From positions 62,001 through 126,000 of the forward strand of contig NZ_CP031367.1 of the NCBI RefSeq assembly GCF_003355515.1: a stretch of DNA of 64,000 bases, in the 5' to 3' direction. Below the pieces are notes generated by a model that was given only the letters and a program-made list of their open reading frames with translations, was not told the DNA's origin and made no database searches. A program made the position numbers and the translations under genes. This stretch comes from Aliarcobacter trophiarum LMG 25534. GTDB lineage: Bacteria; Campylobacterota; Campylobacteria; Campylobacterales; Arcobacteraceae. Each line of letters begins with the position of its first letter. Within the stretch, counting starts at the first letter, position 1. This document shows positions 14,614 through 23,824 of the stretch, in pieces.

Positions 14614-15729
14614 TTATATTCCCATTTTAGTAAATATCACAGAGAAAACTGCATCTAATAGAATAACTACAAAGATTGCATTTACAACACTTATTGTTGT
14701 ATATTTTCCAATACTCGTAGTATTGTTTTGGACTTGAAAACCTCTAAAACAACCAATAATAGCTATAAAGAATCCAAAAAATATTGCTTTAAATACTCCT
14801 AGTAGTAGATGTTTTAGAGGGACTTCATTTTGTAATCTATTTATAAACTCTATATATGTGACATCTAAACTTGTAAAGGCAATTAACATTCCACCCATTA
14901 CTCCAATAATATCTGCAAAAAAAACTAAAAGTGGTAAAGAGATACATAAGGCAAAAATTCTAGGGAGTGTTAAAAAAATTATTGGCTCAAAATTCATAGT
15001 TCTCATAGCATCTATCTCTTCTGTTATTTTCATAGCTCCTATTTCAGCAGTGTAACTACTTGCACTTCTTCCTGCTATTACAATAGCAGTTACAAGAGGA
15101 GCTATCTCTCTAAACATAGTAATACTTATCATCTCAACTACAAAAATATTTGCTCCAAACTTTTCAAGTTGGACTGCTCCTTGATAAGCAATTACCACTC
15201 CAACTAAAAAAGCAGTAACCCCTACAATTAAGAGTGCATCTACGGCTGATGTTTCAATATATTTTAAAGTAGCTTTAACTCTAACTTTTTTTGGATTAAA
15301 TATTAAATAGATAAGAAAATAGAAAACTTTTCCTACAAAATCTATAAATAGTTTGGTAGATTTTAATATCTCATAGGTTTTTTTTCCAACACTTTCAAAG
15401 AATTTGTTTAATACTTTTTTGTTTTCAAAAGATTTATCTTGATAATGTTTTTGATAAAACTCAAAAATTTGCTCATACTTTTCAAAGTTTAAATATGAGA
15501 TGTTTTGCTTTTTAAATTTTTTTAAAAATGAGATTAAATAGATAATAGCAATGCTATCAAGCTCTTTTAAATTTTCAAAATCTAGAGATATATTTTTATT
15601 TGAATGAAAATCCAAATTTTTCATCTCTTCTATAATATTTGGCATACTATTTTTATTCCAAATATTTAGAAGAGTTAAATTATATTTATCTTCTTGTTTT
15701 TCTAAAATAAAATATCTTATACTTTTCAT
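14614..15729 (-). CDS. MCE-system permease with N-terminal STAS domain (MlaE/IamB-like)
   Basis: The 371-residue protein begins with a ~100-residue STAS-like region (ISLDFENLKELDSIAIIYLISFL), the kind of domain that MlaB provides as a separate protein in E. coli. From ~120 on it is an MlaE permease with five to six membrane segments and the conserved EIGAMKITEEIDAMRTM loop that contacts the ATPase. Fusion of MlaB-like and MlaE-like parts explains why no separate STAS gene is present. It is the first gene of the operon. No promoter could be fixed with confidence in the 138-bp gap to luxS. Confidence 0.92.
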   Translation of the reverse strand: MKSIRYFILEKQEDKYNLTLLNIWNKNSMPNIIEEMKNLDFHSNKNISLDFENLKELDSIAIIYLISFLKKFKKQNISYLNFEKYEQIFEFYQKHYQDKSFENKKVLNKFFESVGKKTYEILKSTKLFIDFVGKVFYFLIYLIFNPKKVRVKATLKYIETSAVDALLIVGVTAFLVGVVIAYQGAVQLEKFGANIFVVEMISITMFREIAPLVTAIVIAGRSASSYTAEIGAMKITEEIDAMRTMNFEPIIFLTLPRIFALCISLPLLVFFADIIGVMGGMLIAFTSLDVTYIEFINRLQNEVPLKHLLLGVFKAIFFGFFIAIIGCFRGFQVQNNTTSIGKYTTISVVNAIFVVILLDAVFSVIFTKMGI

Positions 15730-15827
15730 AGTTTTGTTATTTCTCTTTTTAAAATAGTATAGTTTATAGTATCTAAAATTTACAAAAATACTCTTTTTTA
15801 AGAAAACTATCTTTAAATTTCTTTAGC

Positions 15828-15833
15828 TATAAT
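15828..15833 (+). promoter_or_regulatory. luxS: Likely -10 element of luxS
   Basis: TATAAT preceded by AGC lies 35 bp before the luxS ATG, within a long T-rich stretch typical of Campylobacterota promoters, which often lack a clear -35 box. Confidence 0.55.
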
Positions 15834-15867
15834 CTTGCAAAAATTAATATATCAAAAAGGATTTTAT

Positions 15868-16383
15868 ATGCCATTATTAGATAGTTTTAGAGTTGACCAT
15901 ACTATTATGCCAGCACCTGCAGTACGAGTTGCAAAAGTTATGCAAACTCCAAAAGGTGATAATATCACAGTTTTTGATTTAAGATTTTGTGTACCAAATG
16001 AAAAAATTATGAGTGAAAAAGGAACTCACACTTTAGAACATCTGTTTGCTGGGTTTATTAGAAATCATCTTAACTCACCTAAAGTTGAGATTATAGATGT
16101 TTCACCAATGGGTTGTAGAACTGGATTTTATATGAGTTTAATAGGAACTCCAAAAGAGGAAGAGGTTGCCCTTGCTTGGAAGAAATCTATGGAAGATGTA
16201 TTAAAAGTTGAAAAACAAAGTGATATTCCAGAACTAAATATTTTTCAATGTGGAACATGTGCTATGCACTCTTTAGATGAAGCAAAAGATATTGCAAATG
16301 ATATTTTATCTTCAAATATTGGAGTAATGTCAAATGAAAAACTATTTTTAAGTGAAGAGAAACTAGCAAGTCTAGGAAACTAA
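15868..16383 (+). CDS. luxS: S-ribosylhomocysteine lyase
   Basis: The ATG at 15868 gives the usual 171-residue LuxS starting [10 protein letters not shown], with AAAAAGG upstream; an upstream in-frame start is not needed. The metal site is complete: [10 protein letters not shown] holds the HxxEH motif (His ~51 and ~55) and CGTCAMHS provides the Cys. The enzyme splits S-ribosylhomocysteine into homocysteine and DPD, the autoinducer-2 precursor, and so feeds homocysteine to MetH encoded at 18.6-22.1 kb. The following methyltransferase gene starts 2 bp after its stop. Confidence 0.97.
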   Translation: MPLLDSFRVDHTIMPAPAVRVAKVMQTPKGDNITVFDLRFCVPNEKIMSEKGTHTLEHLFAGFIRNHLNSPKVEIIDVSPMGCRTGFYMSLIGTPKEEEVALAWKKSMEDVLKVEKQSDIPELNIFQCGTCAMHSLDEAKDIANDILSSNIGVMSNEKLFLSEEKLASLGN

Positions 16384-16385
16384 AT

Positions 16386-17135
16386 TTGAAAGATGACAAA
16401 CTGGTTACCACAAGTGATGGTAGCCATACTCTTTTCTCGCAAAAATATAATCAACATTTTCATAACACTGAAGATGGTGGATTAAGTGAAGCTTTAAACA
16501 AACATATTATTCCCGCATTTATATATTTACAAGATAAAAAAGAGGTAAATATTTTAGATATCTGCTTTGGTCTTGGTTATAATAGTTTTGCAACTATTTA
16601 TTATATTTTAAAAAATAATTTAGATATTAAAATAAATATTTATTCTCCTGAATTTGATTTAGATTTGATAGAAACTTTAAAAGATTTTACTTTTCCAAAA
16701 GAGTTTGATGAGTTCAAAAATATTATAAATGAACTATCAACAAATCAAAAATATGAAGATGAAAAGATAAAAATAGAGATTTTTATAGGCGATGCAAGAG
16801 AGTATATAAGAACTTTTCCAGAAAACTTTTTCGATATAGTATATCAAGATGCTTTTTCAAGTGAAGTTAATTTTGAGCTTTGGACAAAAGAGTATTTTTC
16901 TGATATTTATAAAATATGTAAAAATAACTCTATTGTTACAACTTATGCTATCTCTACAAATATAAGATTATCTATGTATGAATCTGGTTTTTATATCTAT
17001 GAAACAAGACCAACAAAAAGAAAAATAACTTTGGGCTTTAAAAAGGAGCAAATGATGATTGGTAAATATATAGATATGGAACTAAAAAAAATTAGAAACA
17101 AAGACGCAAAAGCCTTATTTGATAGCTTTATTTAA
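16386..17135 (+). CDS. MnmC-like SAM-dependent tRNA methyltransferase (MnmD-type)
   Basis: This 249-residue protein starts with TTG, 2 bases after luxS, with AGGA about 8 bases upstream. It has the MnmC methyltransferase-domain features: VTTSDGSHTLFSQKYNQHFH at the N-terminus, the SAM-binding ILDICFGLGYNSFAT (~55-69), and YQDAFSSEVNFELWT (~155-169), the (D/Q)xF(S/A)P-like region. MnmC methylates nm5U34 to mnm5U34 in tRNAs. Only the methyltransferase domain is present; the FAD oxidase half of E. coli MnmC is absent, as in MnmD proteins. Coupling to luxS may link it to SAM recycling; that is inference. Confidence 0.82.
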   Translation: MKDDKLVTTSDGSHTLFSQKYNQHFHNTEDGGLSEALNKHIIPAFIYLQDKKEVNILDICFGLGYNSFATIYYILKNNLDIKINIYSPEFDLDLIETLKDFTFPKEFDEFKNIINELSTNQKYEDEKIKIEIFIGDAREYIRTFPENFFDIVYQDAFSSEVNFELWTKEYFSDIYKICKNNSIVTTYAISTNIRLSMYESGFYIYETRPTKRKITLGFKKEQMMIGKYIDMELKKIRNKDAKALFDSFI

Positions 17136-17146
17136 CTTTTTTTTAA

Positions 17147-17152
17147 TATAAT
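17147..17152 (+). promoter_or_regulatory. Likely -10 element of the carboxypeptidase gene
   Basis: TATAAT follows an extended T-run and lies 31 bp before the ATG at 17183. Confidence 0.55.
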
Positions 17153-17182
17153 GCTAATTCTAAAAACGAACAGGAAACCAAA

Positions 17183-17995
17183 ATGAGAATCTTTTTTAAA
17201 ATATTTGTCTTGCTTTTAAGCCCAATAATTGCTCTTGCTTATAATGATGCTAATGTTTTCCAAAAAATAGAAAAAGATTTAGACTCAATTATTGTAAAAG
17301 ATTTAAACAAAAAACAGTTGATTTTTCAAAAAGATGCAAATCAACAAATAAGACCTGCTAGTCTTACAAAGATTATGACATCTATCTTAGCAATAGAAAG
17401 TGGTAAGATGAATAATATAGTTACGATTACTGCTGAGATGAAAAAAGTTGAGCCTACAATTATGAATTTTAGAGTTGGAGAAAAATTTTATCTAAAAGAT
17501 TTAGTAAATGCTGCTATGATAAAATCAGCAAATGATGCTGCAAATGCAATTGCAATTTATCTTGGAAATGGAAGTAAACAAAAGTTTGTAAATATGATGA
17601 ATGCAAAAGCAAAAAAACTAGGTATGAAAAATACAAATTTCCAAAACCCTTGTGGGTTTGATGCACCAAATCATAAAAGCACAGCAAGTGATTTATTAAA
17701 ACTTACAGAATACTCTATAAAAAATAGCTCATTTAATAATATTGTAAAAAAAGAGAGCTATAGTTTTAAAGCAATAAATACAAAAAGAGCTTACTCTGTG
17801 CATACAAGTAATAAACTTCTTCCAAAAGAGAAATATATGATTGGAGTTAAAACTGGATACACAAGCAAAGCTGGACCTTGTTTAATTGCAAGAGCAAAAG
17901 ATGGGAAAAAGGATATTTTGTTAGTAATGCTCAACTCACAAAATAGATGGGAAAATACAAAGTTAGCTTTAGATACAGTTTTAGATAAGAAATAG
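17183..17995 (+). CDS. D-alanyl-D-alanine carboxypeptidase (PBP5/DacA family)
   Basis: The 270-residue protein has a signal peptide (FFKIFVLLLSPIIALA) and the three penicillin-binding motifs: SLTK (Ser nucleophile near residue 60), SAN (~117) and KTG (~225, in GVKTGYTSKAG). It trims the terminal D-alanine from peptidoglycan stem peptides in the periplasm. It is shorter than E. coli PBP5 (403 residues) because the C-terminal beta-domain and membrane anchor are missing, so it may be soluble. It converges on a membrane-protein gene with a 4-bp gap. Confidence 0.9.
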   Translation: MRIFFKIFVLLLSPIIALAYNDANVFQKIEKDLDSIIVKDLNKKQLIFQKDANQQIRPASLTKIMTSILAIESGKMNNIVTITAEMKKVEPTIMNFRVGEKFYLKDLVNAAMIKSANDAANAIAIYLGNGSKQKFVNMMNAKAKKLGMKNTNFQNPCGFDAPNHKSTASDLLKLTEYSIKNSSFNNIVKKESYSFKAINTKRAYSVHTSNKLLPKEKYMIGVKTGYTSKAGPCLIARAKDGKKDILLVMLNSQNRWENTKLALDTVLDKK

Positions 17996-17999
17996 ATTG

Positions 18000-18497
18000 C
18001 TAAATAGTAGTCAATCTATCTAAAATATATTTTTGTAAATCTCTTTTTGAAATCTCTTCTTTCATAGCCTCTTCAAAAATCTCATTTACTTTATCAACAT
18101 ACTCTTCATAGGCAAAAAATGGAAAATGTAAACTCCAAGCTTTTTTAAGTCTGCTTTTTGTCATTGCATTTTTCACAATATCTTTAAAATAGTTAAATCC
18201 CATAAAGATAAGTGCAGTTATTATCATTCCACCAATTATTGAGATATGAGAGTCTATTTTTGCCAACATTTTATGAGTAAGAAGAGATATAGGGACAAGA
18301 ATTGCTAAAATCAACCAAATATATACAAGATAAGCTCTTGTTAATCTTAGTCTAAATCCTAGTCTTGAACTATCTACTTCCATATCATTACTAAATTGAA
18401 CAGAAGCAACTAACATATCTTTTAATAAAATTGGTTGCTTTGAAGTAGCATAAATGTAACTTAATATATAATTTTTAATACTCTTTTCTCTATTCAT
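18000..18497 (-). CDS. Predicted membrane protein of unknown function
   Basis: I choose the ATG at 18497 (165 residues) because TAGGA lies 6 nt upstream; an upstream TTG frame lacks a site. Two transmembrane helices lie close together (LVYIWLILAILVPISLL and ISIIGGMIITALIFMGF), so both ends probably face the cytoplasm. The C-terminal ~60 residues are charged and helical. I recognise no family. It is monocistronic and convergent with the carboxypeptidase gene. Confidence 0.7.
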   Translation of the reverse strand: MNREKSIKNYILSYIYATSKQPILLKDMLVASVQFSNDMEVDSSRLGFRLRLTRAYLVYIWLILAILVPISLLTHKMLAKIDSHISIIGGMIITALIFMGFNYFKDIVKNAMTKSRLKKAWSLHFPFFAYEEYVDKVNEIFEEAMKEEISKRDLQKYILDRLTTI

Positions 18498-18606
18498 AAT
18501 ATTTCCTAAAATAAATTGTGACAATTCTACCTTAGTTTGCTGTAATAATTGTTAAAACATTATATCTAAGATTAATTTTGATAAAGATATAGAGAAAATG
18601 AAAAGA

Positions 18607-18642
18607 TTTAAAAAGAGTTAAGAAGCTAAAACTTCTTAACTC
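18607..18642 (-). terminator. metH: Rho-independent terminator of metH
   Basis: On the minus strand GAGTTAAGAAG pairs with CTTCTTAACTC (11 bp, 6-nt loop) and is followed by TTTTTAAATC. The hairpin overlaps the last base of the metH stop codon. It is one of the best terminators in the window. Confidence 0.85.
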
Positions 18643-21600
18643 TAAACATTGTAGTAATTTGCCTCTTTATTATGAACTACTATTGCACAAGTTGTCTGTT
18701 CTGGATGCATTTGGAATGTTTCACTAAGCTCTATTCCAAACTCTTCTGGATTTAGTAAATCAAAAATATCTCTATTTTGTGATAGTTCTGGACATGCTGC
18801 ATAACCTGGAGAGTATCTACAACCAACATATTGTTTCATTTGAACATCACTTAGTTTATGCCCCTCTTTAGGAACAATATTTAAATCTAGTCTTATTTGT
18901 TTATGTAAAACTTCAGCAAGAGCCTCAGCTAATTCAACTCCTAGACCATGAATTTGATAATATTTTGCAAATTCACCTCTATCATAAAATTCTCTTTCAT
19001 AATCAGTGATTTTAAGTCCACAAGATGCTAAAGTAAAGCCTATAACATCAAGTCTATCAGAGCTAAAAAAGTCAGCTATACATCTAAAAGGTTTTCTTCT
19101 TTGTCGTGGAAACTCCATAACTTTTATAGCTTCAGTAAGTGGTGGCACATTTTTTGCCTCTTCAAGATTATTAAAACTATACTTTTTATCAAAGATATAT
19201 AGTTTATTATCATGTGATATACAAGGAAAATAGCTATAAATAGCTATTGGGTCATGAATTTTTTTGTTTATTAATTCATCCTTTAAACTATAGTATAATG
19301 GTTCAACCACATCTTTTTCATATTTCATAAATGCTTCAGGTGTCTGTTTTCCTCTTTTATATCCCCATCTTTGTCTAAATAAAACTCTATGATTAATCCA
19401 AGAAAAAATAAGTTCACGATCAAGCTCATCACTCTTTTTTGCAACCCTTTCCCAATATGGAGGTACCACAAAATCTCTTTTTGGCATCTCTATTTCTTCA
19501 TATGGAGGGATTTCTATCTCCTCTTTTTCAACTCTATCGCTTGTATCAACTCTTTCAATTAAATCAGCTGCCATTCTTGTATCAAGCTCTCCACCTTTTT
19601 CTACTCTTTGCATAGCAATAACACCATCAAAGGCATCTCTACAATAGAAAATTGGTCCATCATAAATTGGTCTGCAATAATCATCAACAAAATTTTTAGT
19701 AAGTGCGGCTCCACCTAACATTACAGGAATTTTAAGTCCAAGTTTTTGCATCTCTTCAAGATTTTCTTTCATAACAGCTGTACTTTTTACTAAAAGTCCA
19801 CTCATTCCAATAGCATCTGCATTATGCTCTTTTGCTGCATCTAAAAATGATTGTAAATCAGCTTTTATCCCAATATTTACTATTTTAAATCCATTATTAC
19901 TTAAAATAATATCTACTAAATTTTTTCCAACATCGTGAACATCTCCCTTTACTGTACCAATAACCATTGTTGTTTCACTTGTTTTTTCCTGTTTTGGTAA
20001 ATATGGATTTAAGCTATCAACAGTTGCTTTCATAGTCTCTGCACTTTGAAGAACAAATGGAAGTTGCATCTGTCCACTTCCAAAAAGTTCTCCAATTACT
20101 TTCATTCCATCAATTAACCACTCATTTACAATTATTTCAGGTGGCATAGAATCTTTTAGTTCTAAAACTAAAGGGAGCATTCTCTCTTTATCACCATCAA
20201 GAAGTAATTTCTTCACCTTATCAATTGGCTCTAATTTTTGATACTCTTCATCACTTTGCTCTTCTTGATCTTCTAAATTTGAGAAATGCTCTATGAATTT
20301 AAAAAGTGGGTCACCATCTATTTGATTATTGAAGATTAAATCATCACAAGCTTTTTTATCTTCGTCACTTATTTTATTTAGTGGAATAATATGTTTTACA
20401 TTTACAATAGCACTTGTAAGACCTGCTTTTACACAGTGGTCAAGATAGATTGAGTTTAAATAAATTCTTGCATTTTGAGCAAGTCCAAAAGAGATATTTG
20501 ATAAGCCTAAAGTTGTACCAGCTTCTGGATGTCTTATTTGAAACTCTCTTATTGCTTCCATTGTCTCTATTCCAGCTGTTCTATACTCATCATCTCCACT
20601 TCCAATAGTAAAAGTAAGCATATCAAAAACTAAATCAGCTGGGTCAAAACCGTGTCTATTTACACATAAATCAAAAATTCTCTCAGCTACTTCTAGTTTT
20701 CTTTTTTTATCTTTTGCCATTCCAATTTCATCAATAACTAAACAGACTAAAGCAGCACCAAATCTTTTTGCTAATTTACAAACAGCATCAAATTTCTCTT
20801 CTCCATCTTCAAGGTTTACAGAGTTTATAATACATCTTCCACCAATTTGTTTTAGTGCAGCTTCTAAAGCTTTTATCTGAGTAGAATCTGGCATAAGTGG
20901 AAGAGAGATTTTTTGAGAGTATAAAGATACAACTTTATCCATATCTCCTGTTTCATCTCTTCCTGCAAATCCAACACTAACATCAATTACATGAGCTCCT
21001 GCTCTTACTTGTTGTTGTCCAACACTCAAAGTTCCCTCATAATCATTTGCTTTTAAAAGTTCTCTAAATGCTTTACTACCAGTTGCATTACTTCTTTCTC
21101 CAATTAAAAGTGGAGCAGGTTCTTGCTTAAGTGGTACAATATTGAATAAAGATGCTAATGAAGCTTTTAAGAATCCACAAGGAGCTTTTGGAATAATACC
21201 TTTTACAGAGTTGCTCAATTTTTTTATATGTTCAGGAGTTGTTCCACAACAACCACCTAAAAATGAAACTCCATTAATATCTAAAAAACCTTTTTGAAGT
21301 GTTGTAAACTCATCAGGTCCCATTGGATAAAAACTCTTTCCACCTTTGTTTTGAGGAAGTCCTGCATTTGCATGAACAGAAATTGGGAATTTTGATACTT
21401 CACTTAAACTTTTTATATGTTTCTCAACTTGTATAGGACCTGTTCCACAGTTAAATCCTAAAGATAAGATATTAAATGGTTTTAAAATAGTTGCTATTGT
21501 TTGAGCATCCGTTCCAATTAACATTGTTCCATTTAGCTCAATTGTTACTGAAACCATAATAGGAATTTCTGGAGCAACATCATTTAGAGCATGAAGTGCA

Positions 21601-22115
21601 GCTTTGATTTGAAGAGGGTCTTGACATGTTTCAAGTAGGAAAACATCTGCTCCTCCGTCATGTAAACCTTGAGCCATAATCTTATAGCCTTCATACATAG
21701 AGTCATAAGTGATATGTCCAAGCGATGGCAACTTTGTTCCTGGTCCAATTGAAGCCAAAACAAATTTTGGCTCATCTTTTGTACTATATTTCTCGATGGC
21801 TTTTTTAGTTTGAGTTGCTGCAAGTTTTGATAATTCATAACTTAGATGTCCAATATCATACTCATCAAGTACCCAAGGCATACTACCAAATGTATTTGTG
21901 CTTATAAAATTTGCTCCAGCTTTTGCATAATTTTCATAAATCTCTTCTAAAATATGTGGAGCTGTTAGGTTTAGTAACTCATTACAACCCTCTAAATCTT
22001 TACTTTCATATTGCCAATATTCACTTTTTATATCTCTTTCTTGAAGCTGTGTTCCCATAGCTCCATCTATTATTAAAACTCTATTTTTTATTAAATCTTC
22101 AACTATTTTTTTCAT
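18642..22115 (-). CDS. metH: Cobalamin-dependent methionine synthase
   Basis: The 1157-residue protein carries all four MetH modules. The homocysteine-binding domain (~1-310) has GAMGTQLQ and the zinc Cys pair in GGCCGTTPEH. The methyltetrahydrofolate domain (~330-610) has GERSNATGSKAFRE and DVSVGF. The cobalamin domain (~640-870) has GDVHDVGKNLV with the DxHxxG cobalt-ligand His. The SAM reactivation domain (~900-1157) has GCRYSPGYAACPE. It makes methionine from homocysteine, using homoserine-derived and LuxS-derived homocysteine encoded nearby. It is slightly shorter than E. coli MetH (1227). Reactivation needs flavodoxin and a reductase encoded elsewhere. No cobalamin riboswitch is seen upstream. 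Confidence 0.97.
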   Translation of the reverse strand: MKKIVEDLIKNRVLIIDGAMGTQLQERDIKSEYWQYESKDLEGCNELLNLTAPHILEEIYENYAKAGANFISTNTFGSMPWVLDEYDIGHLSYELSKLAATQTKKAIEKYSTKDEPKFVLASIGPGTKLPSLGHITYDSMYEGYKIMAQGLHDGGADVFLLETCQDPLQIKAALHALNDVAPEIPIMVSVTIELNGTMLIGTDAQTIATILKPFNILSLGFNCGTGPIQVEKHIKSLSEVSKFPISVHANAGLPQNKGGKSFYPMGPDEFTTLQKGFLDINGVSFLGGCCGTTPEHIKKLSNSVKGIIPKAPCGFLKASLASLFNIVPLKQEPAPLLIGERSNATGSKAFRELLKANDYEGTLSVGQQQVRAGAHVIDVSVGFAGRDETGDMDKVVSLYSQKISLPLMPDSTQIKALEAALKQIGGRCIINSVNLEDGEEKFDAVCKLAKRFGAALVCLVIDEIGMAKDKKRKLEVAERIFDLCVNRHGFDPADLVFDMLTFTIGSGDDEYRTAGIETMEAIREFQIRHPEAGTTLGLSNISFGLAQNARIYLNSIYLDHCVKAGLTSAIVNVKHIIPLNKISDEDKKACDDLIFNNQIDGDPLFKFIEHFSNLEDQEEQSDEEYQKLEPIDKVKKLLLDGDKERMLPLVLELKDSMPPEIIVNEWLIDGMKVIGELFGSGQMQLPFVLQSAETMKATVDSLNPYLPKQEKTSETTMVIGTVKGDVHDVGKNLVDIILSNNGFKIVNIGIKADLQSFLDAAKEHNADAIGMSGLLVKSTAVMKENLEEMQKLGLKIPVMLGGAALTKNFVDDYCRPIYDGPIFYCRDAFDGVIAMQRVEKGGELDTRMAADLIERVDTSDRVEKEEIEIPPYEEIEMPKRDFVVPPYWERVAKKSDELDRELIFSWINHRVLFRQRWGYKRGKQTPEAFMKYEKDVVEPLYYSLKDELINKKIHDPIAIYSYFPCISHDNKLYIFDKKYSFNNLEEAKNVPPLTEAIKVMEFPRQRRKPFRCIADFFSSDRLDVIGFTLASCGLKITDYEREFYDRGEFAKYYQIHGLGVELAEALAEVLHKQIRLDLNIVPKEGHKLSDVQMKQYVGCRYSPGYAACPELSQNRDIFDLLNPEEFGIELSETFQMHPEQTTCAIVVHNKEANYYNV

Positions 22116-22162
22116 CTGCTCTTCTTATATTTATTTAAAGTTTATATTATAATTTAATATAG

Positions 22163-22747
22163 CTAAAAAGCTTGAATAAGTGCATTTTGACAATCTGTTT
22201 TATAGTTGTCAATCAAGGTAATATAATATTTTTTATCAATTTTTGTAATATAAAAAATAGTATTATAAGTAGCAATAACTTCGAAGCTACTATTTTTTAC
22301 TTTTTTTATAAAATTATCTAACTCTTTGGTATTGTTTGATTGATAGTTTTCAAGATAGTTGCTCTTAGCCTCAAAGATAAATGTTCCATTTTCACTCCAA
22401 CCATAAAAGGCATCATTATAAGGGCTACAATTAAAGAAAATTTCTCTATTTTCTATATCAAAACTCTCTATAAAATTATCAATTTCTTCTAAATAGGCTC
22501 TCTTTTCTACAACTATTTTATTGCTTAACTCATCTAAAGATACATCAAAATATCCAAAATCTTTATTTATGTATATATCGTTTAGAGTTTTTAAATCTTC
22601 AGAATTAAAAAGATATAGAATATATCTAATATGGCTTAGAAGTTCTTCATTGATTGTCTCTTTTGTCTCAATTTCTACTTTTTTTTGATTAACTGCACAA
22701 GAGCTAAAAAGGAGAGTTAGTAAAATTAGTATTATTCTTTTTAACAT
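22163..22747 (-). CDS. Predicted lipoprotein of unknown function
   Basis: The 194-residue protein starts with a lipoprotein signal (KRIILILLTLLFSSCAVN, Cys at residue 17). The mature part is mixed alpha/beta with a NTF2-like feel (LLSHIRYILYLFNSEDLKTLNDI, GYFDVSLDELSN), but I cannot place it in a family. It lies 47 bp upstream of metH on the same strand and could be co-transcribed. Divergent from ilvE. Confidence 0.75.
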   Translation of the reverse strand: MLKRIILILLTLLFSSCAVNQKKVEIETKETINEELLSHIRYILYLFNSEDLKTLNDIYINKDFGYFDVSLDELSNKIVVEKRAYLEEIDNFIESFDIENREIFFNCSPYNDAFYGWSENGTFIFEAKSNYLENYQSNNTKELDNFIKKVKNSSFEVIATYNTIFYITKIDKKYYITLIDNYKTDCQNALIQAF

Positions 22748-22860
22748 TTATTTCCTAAAAATATTTTTCTCTATATTACATTTTTTAATCTTAGAACTTA
22801 TTTTAATTATCTTTTAGATAAGATTAACTCTTAAAAATCTAATTTTTAGGATAGTAATAA

Positions 22861-23781
22861 ATGACTGAATCAAAATATATCTGGATGGATGGAGAGTTTA
22901 CTCCTTGGAATGAAGCAAAAGTACATGTTTTAAGCCATACATTACACTATGGAAATGGTGCTATTGAAGGAACAAAAGCTTATAAAACTGTTGATGGAAG
23001 ATGTGCTATTTTTAAACTAAATGAACATACTCAAAGACTTTTAAACTCATCAAAAATGACTCTGATGAATGTACCTTTTACTCTTGAAGAGTTAAATAAA
23101 GCTCAAGTACAGTTATTACAAAAAAATGAGCTAACAAATGGAGCATATCTTAGACCACTTGTATATTTAGGATATGGAGTTATGGGACTATATCATAAAG
23201 ATGCTCCTGTAAAAGTATCTATTTCAGCTTGGGAATGGGGAGCTTATTTAGGAGAAGAGGGGCTTAAAAAAGGAGTTAGAGTTAAAATCTCTTCATTTAC
23301 AAGAACTCCAAATACTTCAGGAATGGGAAAAGCAAAATCTGTTGCAAACTATATGAACTCACAAATGGCAAAATTTGAAGCTGTTGAAGCTGGGTATGAT
23401 GAAGCCCTTTTAAGAGATGACCAAGGTTACATAGCAGAAGCAAGTGGAGCTTGTTTCTTTATTGTAAAAGATGGAAAACTAATCTCTCCACCAAATGATA
23501 ACTCTTTAGAGTCTATTACACAAGCAACTGCTATTGATTTGGCAAATGATATGGGAATAGAAGTTGTTAGAAGAAGAATAACAAGAGAAGAGATTTATGT
23601 AGCTGATGAAGCATTTTTTACAGGAACAGCAGCAGAAATTACTCCAATTAGAGAAGTTGATGCAAGAGTTATAGGTTGTGGAAGTAGAGGACCAATTACA
23701 GAAAAAATACAGTCTGCATATTTTGATGTAGTAACTGGGAAAAACCCAAAATATACAAAGTATTTAACATATATTAACTAA
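22861..23781 (+). CDS. ilvE: Branched-chain amino acid aminotransferase
   Basis: The 306-residue class IV aminotransferase has IWMDGEFTPWNEAKVHVLSH at the N-terminus, the PLP-binding Lys region SGMGKAKSVANY and YDEALLRDDQGYIAEASGACFF, the IlvE family signature. It catalyses the last step of leucine, isoleucine and valine synthesis. The length equals E. coli IlvE (309). The start is the ATG after a TTTTTAGGATAGTAATAA leader with AGGA. An SPFH-protein gene follows after 43 bp, an arrangement also known in Campylobacter. Confidence 0.96.
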   Translation: MTESKYIWMDGEFTPWNEAKVHVLSHTLHYGNGAIEGTKAYKTVDGRCAIFKLNEHTQRLLNSSKMTLMNVPFTLEELNKAQVQLLQKNELTNGAYLRPLVYLGYGVMGLYHKDAPVKVSISAWEWGAYLGEEGLKKGVRVKISSFTRTPNTSGMGKAKSVANYMNSQMAKFEAVEAGYDEALLRDDQGYIAEASGACFFIVKDGKLISPPNDNSLESITQATAIDLANDMGIEVVRRRITREEIYVADEAFFTGTAAEITPIREVDARVIGCGSRGPITEKIQSAYFDVVTGKNPKYTKYLTYIN

Positions 23782-23824
23782 TTTTTATTAGTATAGAAGA
23801 TTAAAAAACAAGATAAGGAATAAA

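Noticed and set aside
18594-18620. Seven-codon frame (MKRFKKS) upstream of the metH terminator on the plus strand
   Set aside because: It is too short, overlaps the terminator stem and lacks a ribosome binding site.
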